This document shows, one piece after another, positions 20,815 to 30,847 of a stretch of 64,000 nt of DNA. Numbering within the stretch: the stretch's first letter is position 1; each line of letters starts with the position of its first letter. Source of the DNA: Pleurostoma richardsiae. Lineage: Eukaryota > Ascomycota > Sordariomycetes > Calosphaeriales > Pleurostomataceae. The notes under the pieces are model-generated. The model had not been told where the DNA came from. It saw only the letters and a program-made list of their open reading frames with translations, and did no database searches. The stretch covers positions 124,001-188,000 of the forward strand of contig JANBVO010000033.1 of assembly GCA_030052745.1 (NCBI GenBank). The letters run 5' to 3'. A program made the position numbers and the translations under genes.

Positions 20815-21181
20815 TTGAAACAGGGCAGCGACCATTACAGGGCAGATGTTGAACCCACCCTTGCGCATCATCCAGTCTCCTAAACGTCGTTCGTAAAGGA
20901 GAGTGACCACCGTGGGCCGGATGTTGAAACCCACCCCCCGCGCACTACGTCGAAAGCAGATCCAAACCAAAGCGAAAATTGCGGGACGCCTGTTGAAACC
21001 CGTATCTCGTGCACAAGCTCCTGGACGGAAGCCTTTAAAGAAAGCGACAGTTGCGGGATGGATGTCACCCCCTTGTATAACACCTCAGGAGCCCGTTTCC
21101 GACACCCCGTCAGACGCCCATATTGCCGTCACGCCCAAGCAGCGCAGGCAGCCAGCCCGGTCAGATCTTGGACCATCGTAG
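20815..21181 (+). pseudogene. Decayed gene of 24-residue tandem repeats
   Basis: A 72-bp tandem repeat that keeps a reading frame. Successive units read T(I/V)xGxMLxPxxR..., IAGRLLKPVSRA..., VAGWMSPP..., with a Lys-rich end to each unit. The first unit (about 20833-20904) carries an in-frame TAA before the second. The last frame runs from 20903 to the TAG at 21179-21181. It overlaps the 3' end of the copper ATPase on the other strand by 21 bp. This looks like the tail of a repeat-containing basic protein whose 5' part is gone. I know no family for it. Confidence 0.35.
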
Positions 21182-24100
21182 CAGCATGGCCACAGCGATG
21201 ACAGGCAAGACACTGACGAGCTCGCCTAAGCCGGCAAACTCGGGCGGGATCCTCGCGTTGACAAATGCGCCAGCGGCGAGCAGGATGGCGAACAGGTTGT
21301 AGACGAAGCTCCAGCCAAAGTTGAAGACGACCCTCCGAATCGACTTCCTGCTCACGGTGATGGCGGTGAGGATCCCCCCGAGGTTTGGACGCATGAGGAC
21401 GACGTCGGCCGCAGACTGGGCGACGTCGGTGCCTCCTTCGTTCATGTGCACGCCGATGGTGGCCTGGGCCAAGGCGACCGCGTCGTTGGTGCCGTCGCCG
21501 CAGAAGATGACGACCGGCTTCTCGGCTTTCTTGCTCTTGGCGTTGGTGTGGTTCGGAGAGGCAGGGCCTTCGAGAAGGTCCTGGATGTACGCTTGCTTGT
21601 CTGCGGGGGTGCAGCGAGAGCGGACGTTTGTCTCGGCAATGTTCAGCTGGGCTGCAACGGAGCGCACGGCGCCATCGTCATCGCCCGAGATGATATGGAC
21701 CGATATGCCGCGGTCGAGCAGGGTCTTGACCGTAGAGGCGGCGTCGGGTCGGACCGAGTCTTCGAGACCGAAGATCGCGGCCACGGAACCGCTGATCGTG
21801 AAGCAGAAAGCTGTGTATCCTTGCGACAAGACCGACTGTACGACCGCATCGGAAGTAAGGTTGAGCCAACGGGAGTTGCCTGCCTGGAGGGCCAAGCCGG
21901 TAACCTTCGCAGTGCCTTCGACGCCCTTTCCTGTCAGGGTCTTTGGGTCAGACACCTGGGAAGGTGTCACGCCTCGAGCTTTGAGATGCCTGACCACCGC
22001 GGCGGAGACAGGGTGCTTGATGCTCCCCACCAGACCAAGAAGCAGCGACTGGGTCGCGTTCTGGTCGCTGCCACTGTACCATTCCTGGGCCACAGTCAGT
22101 TTGCCCTCCGTGATCGTGCCGGTCTTGTCAAAAACAACATGCGACGTCTTGTAGGCGACCTCGATGCTCTCCGCCGATTTGAAAATCACGCCTCGCTCAG
22201 CTGCAACACCGCTAGCGATAACGATGACCATCGGGACTGCGAGGCCGATTGCACAAGGACAAGACACAATCAGGACCGTGATAGCGTAGGTAATTGCTTG
22301 AATCGTAGCTTCGCTTCCAGGTTGCCCGCGAACTTTGACACCGATAGCGATCCAGATACAGAACGTAATGATCGTTATAACGACAATAACTGGAACGAAG
22401 TAGCTCGCGACACGATCTGCGACATCCTGGATTTTCGGCTTCGATAACTTCGCTTCGTCAACCATGCCGGCGATAGTGCTGATCGTATTATCGCCGGGAA
22501 GTCGTGTCAACCGAACGTGCAAAATTCCCGAACCGTTGACTGATCCAGCGATGACCGGAGACTTGGTATGCTTGTCGACTGGCTTGGACTCTCCGGTGAT
22601 CATCGACTCGTCGACTTCAGATGAGCCGGAAACCACTGTGCCGTCGGTGGGGATCCGCGAATCGGGGACGACTTTGAAGATATCCCCATACTGAAGGAGG
22701 CGGGCATCGATCTCGGTTTCGCCGTCGTCGGTCACCAGGCATGCGGCTGGGGTCTGGAGGGATCGAATGGAGATAGACTCTACTGCCTTCTGACGGGCTA
22801 ACGCACCCACCCAGCGGCCAACCATGATGAGGGTGACCAGGAGAGTGCTCGTCTCAAAAAATTCGCCCGTTGACAGTGGCTGGCCCGAAACCATGTAGCC
22901 GAACGAGACAACCGAGAAGATGTAAGCCGCGCTGGTGCTCAAGACAACAAGCAGCTCCATTTCGATCACCCTCGAGAAGATGATAGCCTTGAGAGCCTTT
23001 GGATAGAACGGGCCAGCGACAACGAACTGAACGAGGGTTGCAAGGGCGAGGGACGCGGAACCATACTCGATGTGGCGCTCGGGAAGCGGAGCCCAAGCCA
23101 TGACCAGAACCGGGATGGTAAGGCATGCGGAGAGCAGGGTCATGTAACCGACGTGACGAACATGCTTACTACCGGCTTCGAGCGTCGGGTCAGGGCGCAG
23201 CGGAGCGAGACGAATTAGGCCGTCGCCCCAGCCGCGTTCGATGAGATCCCTAGCTCCAATAATCTTGGCATCGAAGCTGACGTTGACGGTCTTCTTGTCC
23301 ACCGTCCTCACATCGGTAACCCCGTCCGGCCAGGGTTGGTTGACAAAAGCGGCGGCGTTACCGCCGGGAGCGATGAGATCGAGGCTCGAGCCTCGATTCG
23401 TGACCCTCTCACACTTGAACTCAGTCGTTCGCTCGAGATGCCTCATGACTTCGACCACGGAGGCAGCACCGACCAGGTCGAACTCGGCGCGAGACAGAAC
23501 TAGACTGGTCTTCAGATTCCTGACCGATGGATGAGTGCCGAGAGTTCGAACAAGCTTTGTCTCGCAGCCGGTGCACGTCATCCCGGAGATGCTGAGGATG
23601 ACATGCTCCTTTTCGTTGCCGGATAATCCCTTCTCAAGGTCGGTGGCATGCGCAACGTCGGCAAAGATTGTCATCGACTTCTGAACAGGGCCGGCACGTT
23701 GCTTCTCGGCGCAACAGGAATCGGCACAAGAGCCTGCCATGCTAGCAGGCCGAGGCTTGCCCTCGGCCCCCTCGCCAGTACGACATCCCTTCCTGGTGCT
23801 GGGTTGCTTCTTGGTAGAGCAACCGCCCGCATCTGCGCCGCTGGCGGCGCAGCACGAGTCGACAGAGGCACGCGAACGCGACAGTATCTCCTTGGAGCGA
23901 CGGCGAGCGCTCCCGGCGGACGAGCGGCGCTGAGACCTGCAGCAAGACTCCTGTCCGAGGGCGATCAGGGCGCGGCAGATACAACCGAGAGCTTCGAGTT
24001 TCTCAGCGTACATCTTTCGTGTTTTACGGACGTGGTCGGCGCACGGTTTGCCGTCGTTGCCTTGGTTGCAGTCAAAGGTCGCGCAGGAACCGGTCGGACC

Positions 24101-24650
24101 TGTGAATTGACAGCGTTAGCAATGCGCATGGAGCGTAGAGGCGGTCGGCTAGCTTACCGTGGGATACAGCAGGGGCAGGCTCGTAATTATCGCATTCGCG
24201 CAGCGCAAGGCGGTCGAGGCAGGACTGGTCGCAGCATGGAGCCGTTTTGCCCTCGCAGCAGCTGGGTGTGTCATCCAAGCGTGGCGGCTCTAGCGTAGAG
24301 CAGCAGCCCTTGTTGCAGCCAGGTTCGGTGGGGTTGGGAGCGCAGCAGTCGTCGTCCAGGCCAGCGTCCTTGACCTCACACCTGGCACCGTCCTGTAGCT
24401 CTTCGCTCGGTCCACCGCAGCACGCATCCTGGCAAGAAGTCGAGACGGTCAGGCGCGGCTTGCCCTCCTTCTCGGCCAGCTCGTCACGCGCAGCCCCAGC
24501 GAGCCCGGGCTGGTCAGGGTCCTTGTCGACCATCGAGCTCACGTCGCCGCAGCAGCTGACCTCATCTTCCTGTATCGGAGTCGGGGTGGGGGCGGTTCGT
24601 TCGGAGGAGGCCGCAGCGGGCGGCCGACAACAGCCGGAGCCGCAAGCCAT
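21161..24650 (-). CDS. crpA: Copper-exporting P1B-type ATPase with Cys-rich N-terminus (CrpA-like)
   Basis: Two exons: 24650-24158 and 24099-21161. The intron is GTAAGC...CACAG, and the protein has 1143 residues. It pumps Cu+ (in relatives also Cd) out of the cytosol and gives copper tolerance. The first 300 residues hold many Cys pairs (GSGCC, VSCC, DACCGG, DDCCAP, PSCC, DSCCAE), the metallothionein-like N-terminus of fungal CrpA/Crp1. One heavy-metal domain follows, with GMTCTGC at 337-343. P-type motifs: TGES at 666-669, the CPC metal site in VSCPCAIGLAVP at 778-780, DKTGT (phosphorylated Asp) at 822-826, HP at 860-861 and GDGTND at about 1032-1037. The end, GLGELVSVLPVIAVAM, is typical of this subgroup. 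No damage seen. Copper-responsive regulation is likely, but I did not identify a site. Confidence 0.93.
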
Positions 24651-25702
24651 GATTGACGATTGTGCAGGTCTGCAGATTCTGGATAGCTAGTTGGTAGACA
24701 GATTTGGTGCTGGGAGACGGTATGGTCGAGGAGGAAAGCGAAAGAAACAGTGGCTGCTGTCACTGTGGAAGATCAGGGGGGCGCGCACGGTGCCGCATGG
24801 GCCTCTGGAAATTTTCCTGGGTCGGGGCCACGACAGCCAACCCAGCCACTACGCCGCCACAAACCCTGAGGCGCCCGTCACACCGCAAATACACCCTCCT
24901 CGGCGACATGCCACTGACCGTGCTGCCGTTCATGTGGCGCATCATTAGCGCGCTCTCCTACGACGTCGTGGCCGGTGCTTTCCCATGCATGGCTTACGGA
25001 TGCTCAGCAGCAGAAGGGTCTTGTTCTGAACATGCAGGAACAAGCACGACTTCCAACATGCATTTCGAAGTCCAAGCGGTGTTGTAGCCACTGATCAAGT
25101 GACGGGCTGGAGGCGATGACGGCGTGTGGGATCTATTCCCGAAGATATGCCGAGACTCATTCAAATAATTGGCCGCTTTGATGGCGGTGGGGTTCTTGAG
25201 CGGGGCTCCTTATCTAGCCGACGGTTGGCGGTGACAGTCTTGTTCCCGCTCTCCTCGCCATGATCAGGTCGAAATCTACCGAGGCCAACAAGCTGCCGCT
25301 GACGAGAAAAATTGAGAAAAACCGACTTTGAGCATGACATTGCCGCTATCGCCACCAGAGCGGTGCCCGACCTCGCGCTATTGAGCACATCACGCCTCCC
25401 ACTCGCCCCGCATCGCCTGGCGGATGGCGAGTTTCGTGGTCGCTATGAGGATTCGCGGCGACTGCAGGTCTGGCGGTCCGGGGCGGGCCTGCAGGTCCGG
25501 GTGGCAGCCAGCGGCCTCTTTCGCGGCTTGGTCGGCCAGTTCGTTGCAGGCACCCTGGGACAGTCCCGCAGTTCAGGGGGCAAGATACGGCGGACGAAAG
25601 GGCCCACATGTAGCTGTGCAGCGGTTTCGAGGGCACCTAAGAACTCATGCAGCTGAATGGTGGCTACTTCTGAAGCTTTACAGGGGTCCCGGAAGGGCCT
25701 AG
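24651..25702. other. No supported gene
   Basis: The 5' flank of the copper ATPase, then GC-rich sequence with overlapping weak frames on both strands (25300-25712). None has a motif I recognise. Confidence 0.4.
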
Positions 25703-26146
25703 GTCTCGTCAAGTCCTCTATTCGGCAAGGGCGCCGACGTCAATGCACAAGGCGGAGCTTTCAGCACGGCGCTCCAAGCGGCCGCGGCACTTGGCTACAA
25801 AGAGGTCGTCGAGATACTACTCGGCAAGGGCGCCGACGTCAATGCGCAAGGCGGACACTACGGCACGGCGCTCCAGGCGGCCTCGGCACAAGGCCACAAG
25901 GAGGTTGTCGAGATACTACTCGGCAAGGGCGCCGACGTCAATACGCAAGGCGGGCGCTACGGCACGGCGCTCCAGGCGGCCTCGGCAGGAGGCCACAAAG
26001 AGGTCGTCGAGATGCTGCTCGGCAAGGACAACATGCCTCTCAGTCCACCTCGACCCGTGGAACGTACCCCGAGTCTGGATGATGGGCCATTGCCCACCGA
26101 CCACGCACGTCGGGCCACAACCACCAGCTATTATGGTGATCTTTGA
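25703..26146 (+). pseudogene. Ankyrin-repeat remnant, three near-identical 99-bp repeats
   Basis: No start codon: the frame opens just after a TAG at 25700-25702 and runs to the TGA at 26144-26146. Three 33-residue ankyrin repeats (25724, 25823, 25922) read GKGADVNAQGG...TALQAA followed by GHKEVVEILL. At the DNA level they are nearly the same. A fourth begins at 26021 and turns into a Pro/Ser-rich tail (LSPPRPVERTPS). Such uniform repeats form the C-terminal sensor of fungal NLR-like proteins (NACHT or NB-ARC with ankyrins). Here the N-terminal effector and ATPase domains are absent, so it is a truncated relic. Confidence 0.7.
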
Positions 26147-26428
26147 CACCTCTGGTAGAAGGCCACGGAAGAAAACCCGGAGGAATGGCCGTACCGCATT
26201 AGAGCTAGATTTCAAGTAGCGATGACGAAAAGTGTTGACAGAGCTCGCTAGATGAGAAGATGAGTATTGTCAGAGAGCATTCAAGTCACAACGATATTGT
26301 CATGAAACGATACCAGATCATTGAATCAAAGTCAAATGTAGCTACTTTTACCAAAGGGTAAGATTTGCCCTATGTTTGCATCAACCCCTGCATTGCTTGT
26401 GTCGCCGTCCAACATCGAGACGCGACCG

Positions 26429-28345
26429 TTAACGAATCTGAGAAGACCGACGGCGGGAACCGCGGGCCTTACTCGGCTCGTTCACGTCTCCGTCCGCACA
26501 ATCCCTCTGCTTCAACTTCGTACAGTAACGCACCTGCAGGGTCGCAACGCTCCGTTGCCGCCCTGGAAAGGCCTCCGTGAACTTCTCGTGGATCTCGTGC
26601 CATCGTAGTTTATCCACCTCCTTTAGCTTTATTACAAGGTCATCTTCGTCGGGCGTGATGGTAGCTCTCGCTGTGGCACCTCGCTTGGCCGAGTTCCGCT
26701 TCTTAACAGGGGAGTCGGAGCGAGGACTTTCAGTAGCATGCTCGCAAGACTCCCAACTGAATTGCAGCTGGAAAGTCGTCATGCCGTTCTCCGTCACGCG
26801 CTTGAGAGACACGTTTTCAAGTGGCCATTCGTCAAACTTTGCCAAAACGGCTCCCACTGCCCCTTTTCCACCGTCGGATCCGCGTGAAGATAGGGGACTG
26901 GGAATGCTACGCCAAGAACGTTTTCCGCCGTGCGTCAGGGACTGGACCTCCCGCGGTTGTGAGGCGGGACCGCTTGAGCGAAGACGCTGTGTGGCAGTGG
27001 TCTTGGGTGTCGCAGGAATGGTAGCGACGGTTTTGCGACGCTTGCTTGGTGGCGCCCCAAAGTCATCATCCTCATCCAGCTCTCCTTCGCTGCCCTCAAG
27101 TGAGGGAGGTCGGTAGTCTTCCTCGCTATCACTGTCCTCGCCATCCGTGCTGTTGCCATCCGTGCCTTTGCCATCCGTGCCTTTGCCATCCGTGCCTTTG
27201 CCATCCGTGCCATTGCCATCCGTGCCGGTGCAATCCGTGTCGTCAGGAGAGTCGCTATAGTCGTCGGACTTCTGCCCTAGGCCGTCATCGTCCGAATCGG
27301 CGTCACGAGGCCTCTCGGGAAAGCGGGTACGATGGACCGTCTTCCGCATCCGTTTCGACTGCGGAATCGCTCGAGGCAGCCCAACTCCGTCGTCACTCGC
27401 TCCACGGGTGCGACTTTGTTGGTCGTGCTGGTCGTCCCAGTCATCGCTTTGACTGGCAGCATCAAGCCGTGGCGTGCTCTCTCGAGGTGGACTCTCTTCC
27501 CGCTGCAACCCAGCCGACTGTCCTGCCGCGTCCTCAAGGCATGGCGTGTTCTCTCGATGTGAGCTAGGCGATTGTTCGGCCACGCGTCCAAGAATGGAAG
27601 CGCTAGGTATCTCCTGAACGAGCAAATCTTGGGTAGCATCGTCGGAACCAGGTATTTGGCTGGCGTCACATGGGACATTGCCATTCCTGTTGGGCGGATC
27701 CTGATCTATTTGAAGAGACCTTGACCAGGGAGATGGTGGCCTGGAAAGACGCAAGCTGGGCGAATGCCGAGCGACGAATCCGCAGGATATCCCCTCAGCC
27801 GTCTTGCCGTATGAATCGTTGGAATCGGACTCCGGCGCCGCCGAACACGGATGATTTCCTGCGGGAATCAGCTGGCCATGCTGGTCGCACTCGGCCTGGA
27901 AAGGCTCCGGTGACGCAGACAATGGCCTGGGCGGTGCTGGAGAACGCCCCTGGCCTCGTGTTTGCTGCTGCCAGCCCGAGGCGATCCCATCGTCTGCGTC
28001 AGCTCCATCGGTGACTGATGGCTCCTTCGCGTCGCTGTCGCCACTAGCACCGGATGCAGCGCTGAAACTTTGGTCTGCTCAGACGTCTCAGCGCAAGGAC
28101 TCGCCAAGGGATGGGATGTTCAGGTAAATACCACCAGCAATACTGCTACATTTACCATCTCCGCGTCCAGCAGCCAAACGAAGCTCCGAAATTGACGGGA
28201 AAGAGGTGTTAGATTGGTCCTCGTCGGGATAGTCGTAATCAGACTCGTCGTCGCTAGAAATTAGGAATGCATCGTCCTGGGAGGCCCCTGTGGCACTATG
28301 TCGAGAATCGTGCTGTAGTGTTTTTAGAATGGAGACGTTCGCCAT
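26429..28345 (-). CDS. Gene A: Myb/SANT-like nuclear protein
   Basis: Exon 1 is 28345-28135 and exon 2 is 28074-26429. The 60-bp intron runs GTGGTA to GAGCAG; 618 residues. It is paralogous to gene B at 44001. The N-terminus has ASQDDAFLISSDDESDYD, a hydrophobic core followed by acidic Ser residues, like a phosphorylatable SUMO-interacting motif. A long acidic, disordered middle contains a GTDGKGTDGN repeat. A small domain (WPLENVSLKRV...TTFQLQFSW) precedes a Myb-like helix-turn-helix near residues 540-595: ITPDEDDLVIKLKEVDKLRW, then RSVATLQVRYCTKLKQR. That suggests DNA or chromatin binding. It lacks the chromo-like end of gene B. The 5' flank contains a tandem duplication. Confidence 0.75.
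27150..27232. repeat. 18-bp minisatellite inside gene A
   Basis: Head-to-tail TTGCCATCCGTGCC-type units of 18 bp, encoding Gly-Thr-Asp-Gly-Lys/Asn repeats in the acidic middle of gene A. In frame, so it changes length without breaking the gene. Confidence 0.8.
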
Positions 28346-28599
28346 CGTATCGCAGTATTGAGAAGTAGACGGATTGCAGGAAATGTTAAAGACTTCGGGA
28401 ACAACGATTTCTGGAAGCCTTTGGCGTGCGAGTTAAGCATGTTCGCATTCATGGGCATGGGACCGCGAGAGTAATATATCTGCGAGCGCAGCAAGAGCTC
28501 AAAGCACAGAATCAGCAAAGACTGCTCCGGTCTCCTACACCCCTGAACGTGCTCATCTGCAAACGTGCCTCCGCATCCAAGCCAGGAGACAGGAGCGCG

Positions 28600-30100
28600 T
28601 CCGACCATCCCTGCCTCGTACCTCTGCCAATCATGCAGCTGCCGAGAGGAACAGAAAGCAGTCGGTGAAGGCGGTCTCGCAGGATATCACCGTCGCGGCG
28701 AATCACGTCCCTGGCTCGACCATACACGGCCCACGGCGTCTGCGAAGATTGTCTCATGCTTATGCTACACCCGCAAGATCTCGGTCCCTCTCGTTACCAT
28801 GCCATTTCCGAGACCGCCAATGGCAGGGCGCACGATCTCACCGAGTTCGCCTAGCACACGCCATCCTCTCAGCCTATCCGACGCTTTCCAACAGTCGAAG
28901 TCTGCCTCGCTGCCACCCAGGACATGGATCATCATGCGCAAGGGGTGCAGATCCGTCACAACGCTCCTCAGCTCCGTGCAGCGTTCTTCGTGACTCACGA
29001 GGAGCGCCCAGAGGCCACGTCATCTTCTTGGGATCCCTCCTCTCCTCACCTGCTTCTTGCGCTCGCTGCCCGGACGTCCATCGTCTCATCCCCCGGAACT
29101 CATTCCAACTGGACCACTTCTACGTCATGCTCTCATTTCCGGTCGTCATCCCCGCTTGCTGCAAACTGACTCACTCGAATCAGGATGGGCCCCTTGCCGC
29201 CTGCGTGACCCGCCGCAGCGGCACTGTAATCGGTCCGCCGACGGCCAATGAGGTATCCAGCTCGCGGACGGATACGTCCCGGACAAGCTATGCACAGGAG
29301 AGGAGAGGAGGCCCACAGCCCCTTCCACCAATCCTGAAGAGCTGGCGATGAACGTGCTCAGTCGCAAACGTGTCTCGAGGTTGGCGCCAGGGGCCAGGAG
29401 GCGGTCTCTTTCTCAGTCCATCGTACCCCTGCCAATCATGTAACTGCGGAGACAGACAGAAAGCAGCTGGAGAAGGCGGCCTCCGTAGGAGAACCTTGTC
29501 GCTGCGAATCACGGCCCTGAGATGACGACACATGCCCAACGGCGTCTCCGGAGATTGGCCAGGGCGGCCTAGCCGATGTGATACAGGTGCGTCGTCTCTT
29601 CCTCCTGCGCCTTCCTGCACCTTCTGCATGATCTCGGGCCTTCTCCTTATCACGCCACCCCTAGCACTACCAATAGCAGGGGCGAGATCTCACCACCGAG
29701 CTATCTCACACGCGCCGTCGTCTCAACCCTGCCAGCTCCTTCCCAGGATTCGTGTCTGCCGTGCCATCGCCCAAACGAAGGCATGGATCGTCCGTCATGC
29801 GCAAGGATGTTGCCCTGTCGTGAACGCCTCCTCATTGTCCTGCAGTGTGCCTCGTGATCACCAAAAGCGCCAGAGAGAGGCCACGCCATCTTGTGATCCG
29901 CTTCATCTCGCAGCTCATTCCTGTCCTCGCTGCCTGGCGCGCCTCCACTCCTCCGGAAGTTAACCCAACTGGACCACTGTCGTCACGGTTTCATTTCCGC
30001 GTCCTCCACGCCATTCCCACCTGCTACAGCCTGAATGACCGCTTGTGAGCAGAAACAGGCAGCTGCCGAATCAGGTGGGCACCCCGCTTCCGCTTGATCC
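28600..30100. repeat. Tandem duplication in the 5' flank of gene A
   Basis: About 28610-29420 and 29420-30100 are diverged direct copies. Shared landmarks are CTGCCAATCATG (28624, 29433), CAGAAAGCAG, GCGAATCACG (28699, 29507), and CAACTGGACCACT (29107, 29959). A single related copy lies in inverse orientation in front of gene B (about 43080-43800), including CGGACCGATTAC and GACGTGATTCGC. No gene is evident within, although frames are open in places. Confidence 0.65.
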
Positions 30101-30262
30101 GCCTCTGCAACAAAGACGTCCAGCCCGCAGGCAGAGACATCCTAGTCAAGTGATGCAAGGTGGGAGGCATCCTAGTGTCTCTGCATTGACACACTCGACA
30201 CCCGCGGCATTTTTGTGACTGGTCAGGAGAAGCAGGCCCATGCAGTTCGCACCAAGGATCCA

Positions 30263-30815
30263 CTAGGCAGACACGGAGTCGGCCTCATGGACGAAGCGAG
30301 GAGCATGGTGGGCAGGGCTGGCAGGTGGATAAGCGGGAAATCCGAGGCCAAACGTAGGAGAAAAGGAGGCAGATGGTTCAGCAACGGCGAAAGTCGGCAG
30401 TCGAGTCGAAGTTCGAGATTGAGATCGAGATGAGCGGGAGAGTTCAAGAGGTCTCGGAAGACGACCGGTAGGAAGGGCAGGGCTCAGATCCCGCGCGAAA
30501 GGACGGCGCCTTAGAAGGAAACGAGCCCAGAAGAGGAGAGGAGTGAGGAGAGGGGCCAAGGAGGCGGAGGCAGCCAGGGTCAATGGGCAGAGTCAGGAGG
30601 ACCCTTCGCGAAACGAGGATCAGAGCGTTTGCAGTAGTGGCCGGCGAAAATTTGAAGGTAAAATGTGAGAGTGCGAAGTCAAGAGTACAAGAAGGGGACG
30701 TCGGGGAGGAGAGGTCTATTTATGTTGGAGCGCGAGATTGACCGATGGAATTGATGCGGTCGGTGGTGGCGCTAAGCTAGCTATAATGGGAAGAATGGGG
30801 AGTGCCGCTAAACCC
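30263..30815 (-). pseudogene. Left-arm relic: TATA element and signal-peptide-like frame
   Basis: Reading leftward, a TATA-like CATAAATAG (about 30724-30712) is followed by an open frame from 30583. It starts, without ATG, with a hydrophobic stretch LTLAASASLAPLLTPLLFW. The right arm has the same order, with TATAAA and then MQSLLRLAPLSILALLTLA. Both arms share GGGTTTAGCG next to the AT-rich block (inverse at 30806-30815, direct at 42268-42277). I read it as the remains of a promoter and first exon of a secreted-protein gene. Weak on its own. Confidence 0.35.
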
Positions 30816-30847
30816 GGCGGGTGCAACAGCATGTTCTCGATTACGTT

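Noticed and set aside
21446-22447. 333-codon plus-strand frame
   Set aside because: Antisense shadow of the copper ATPase, whose motifs fix the coding strand.
23648-24690. Plus-strand frames of 216 and 147 codons
   Set aside because: Antisense of the Cys-rich ATPase N-terminus; high GC keeps these frames open.
26577-27567. Plus-strand frames with Cys/His/Pro repeats
   Set aside because: Antisense of the GTDGK repeat of gene A.
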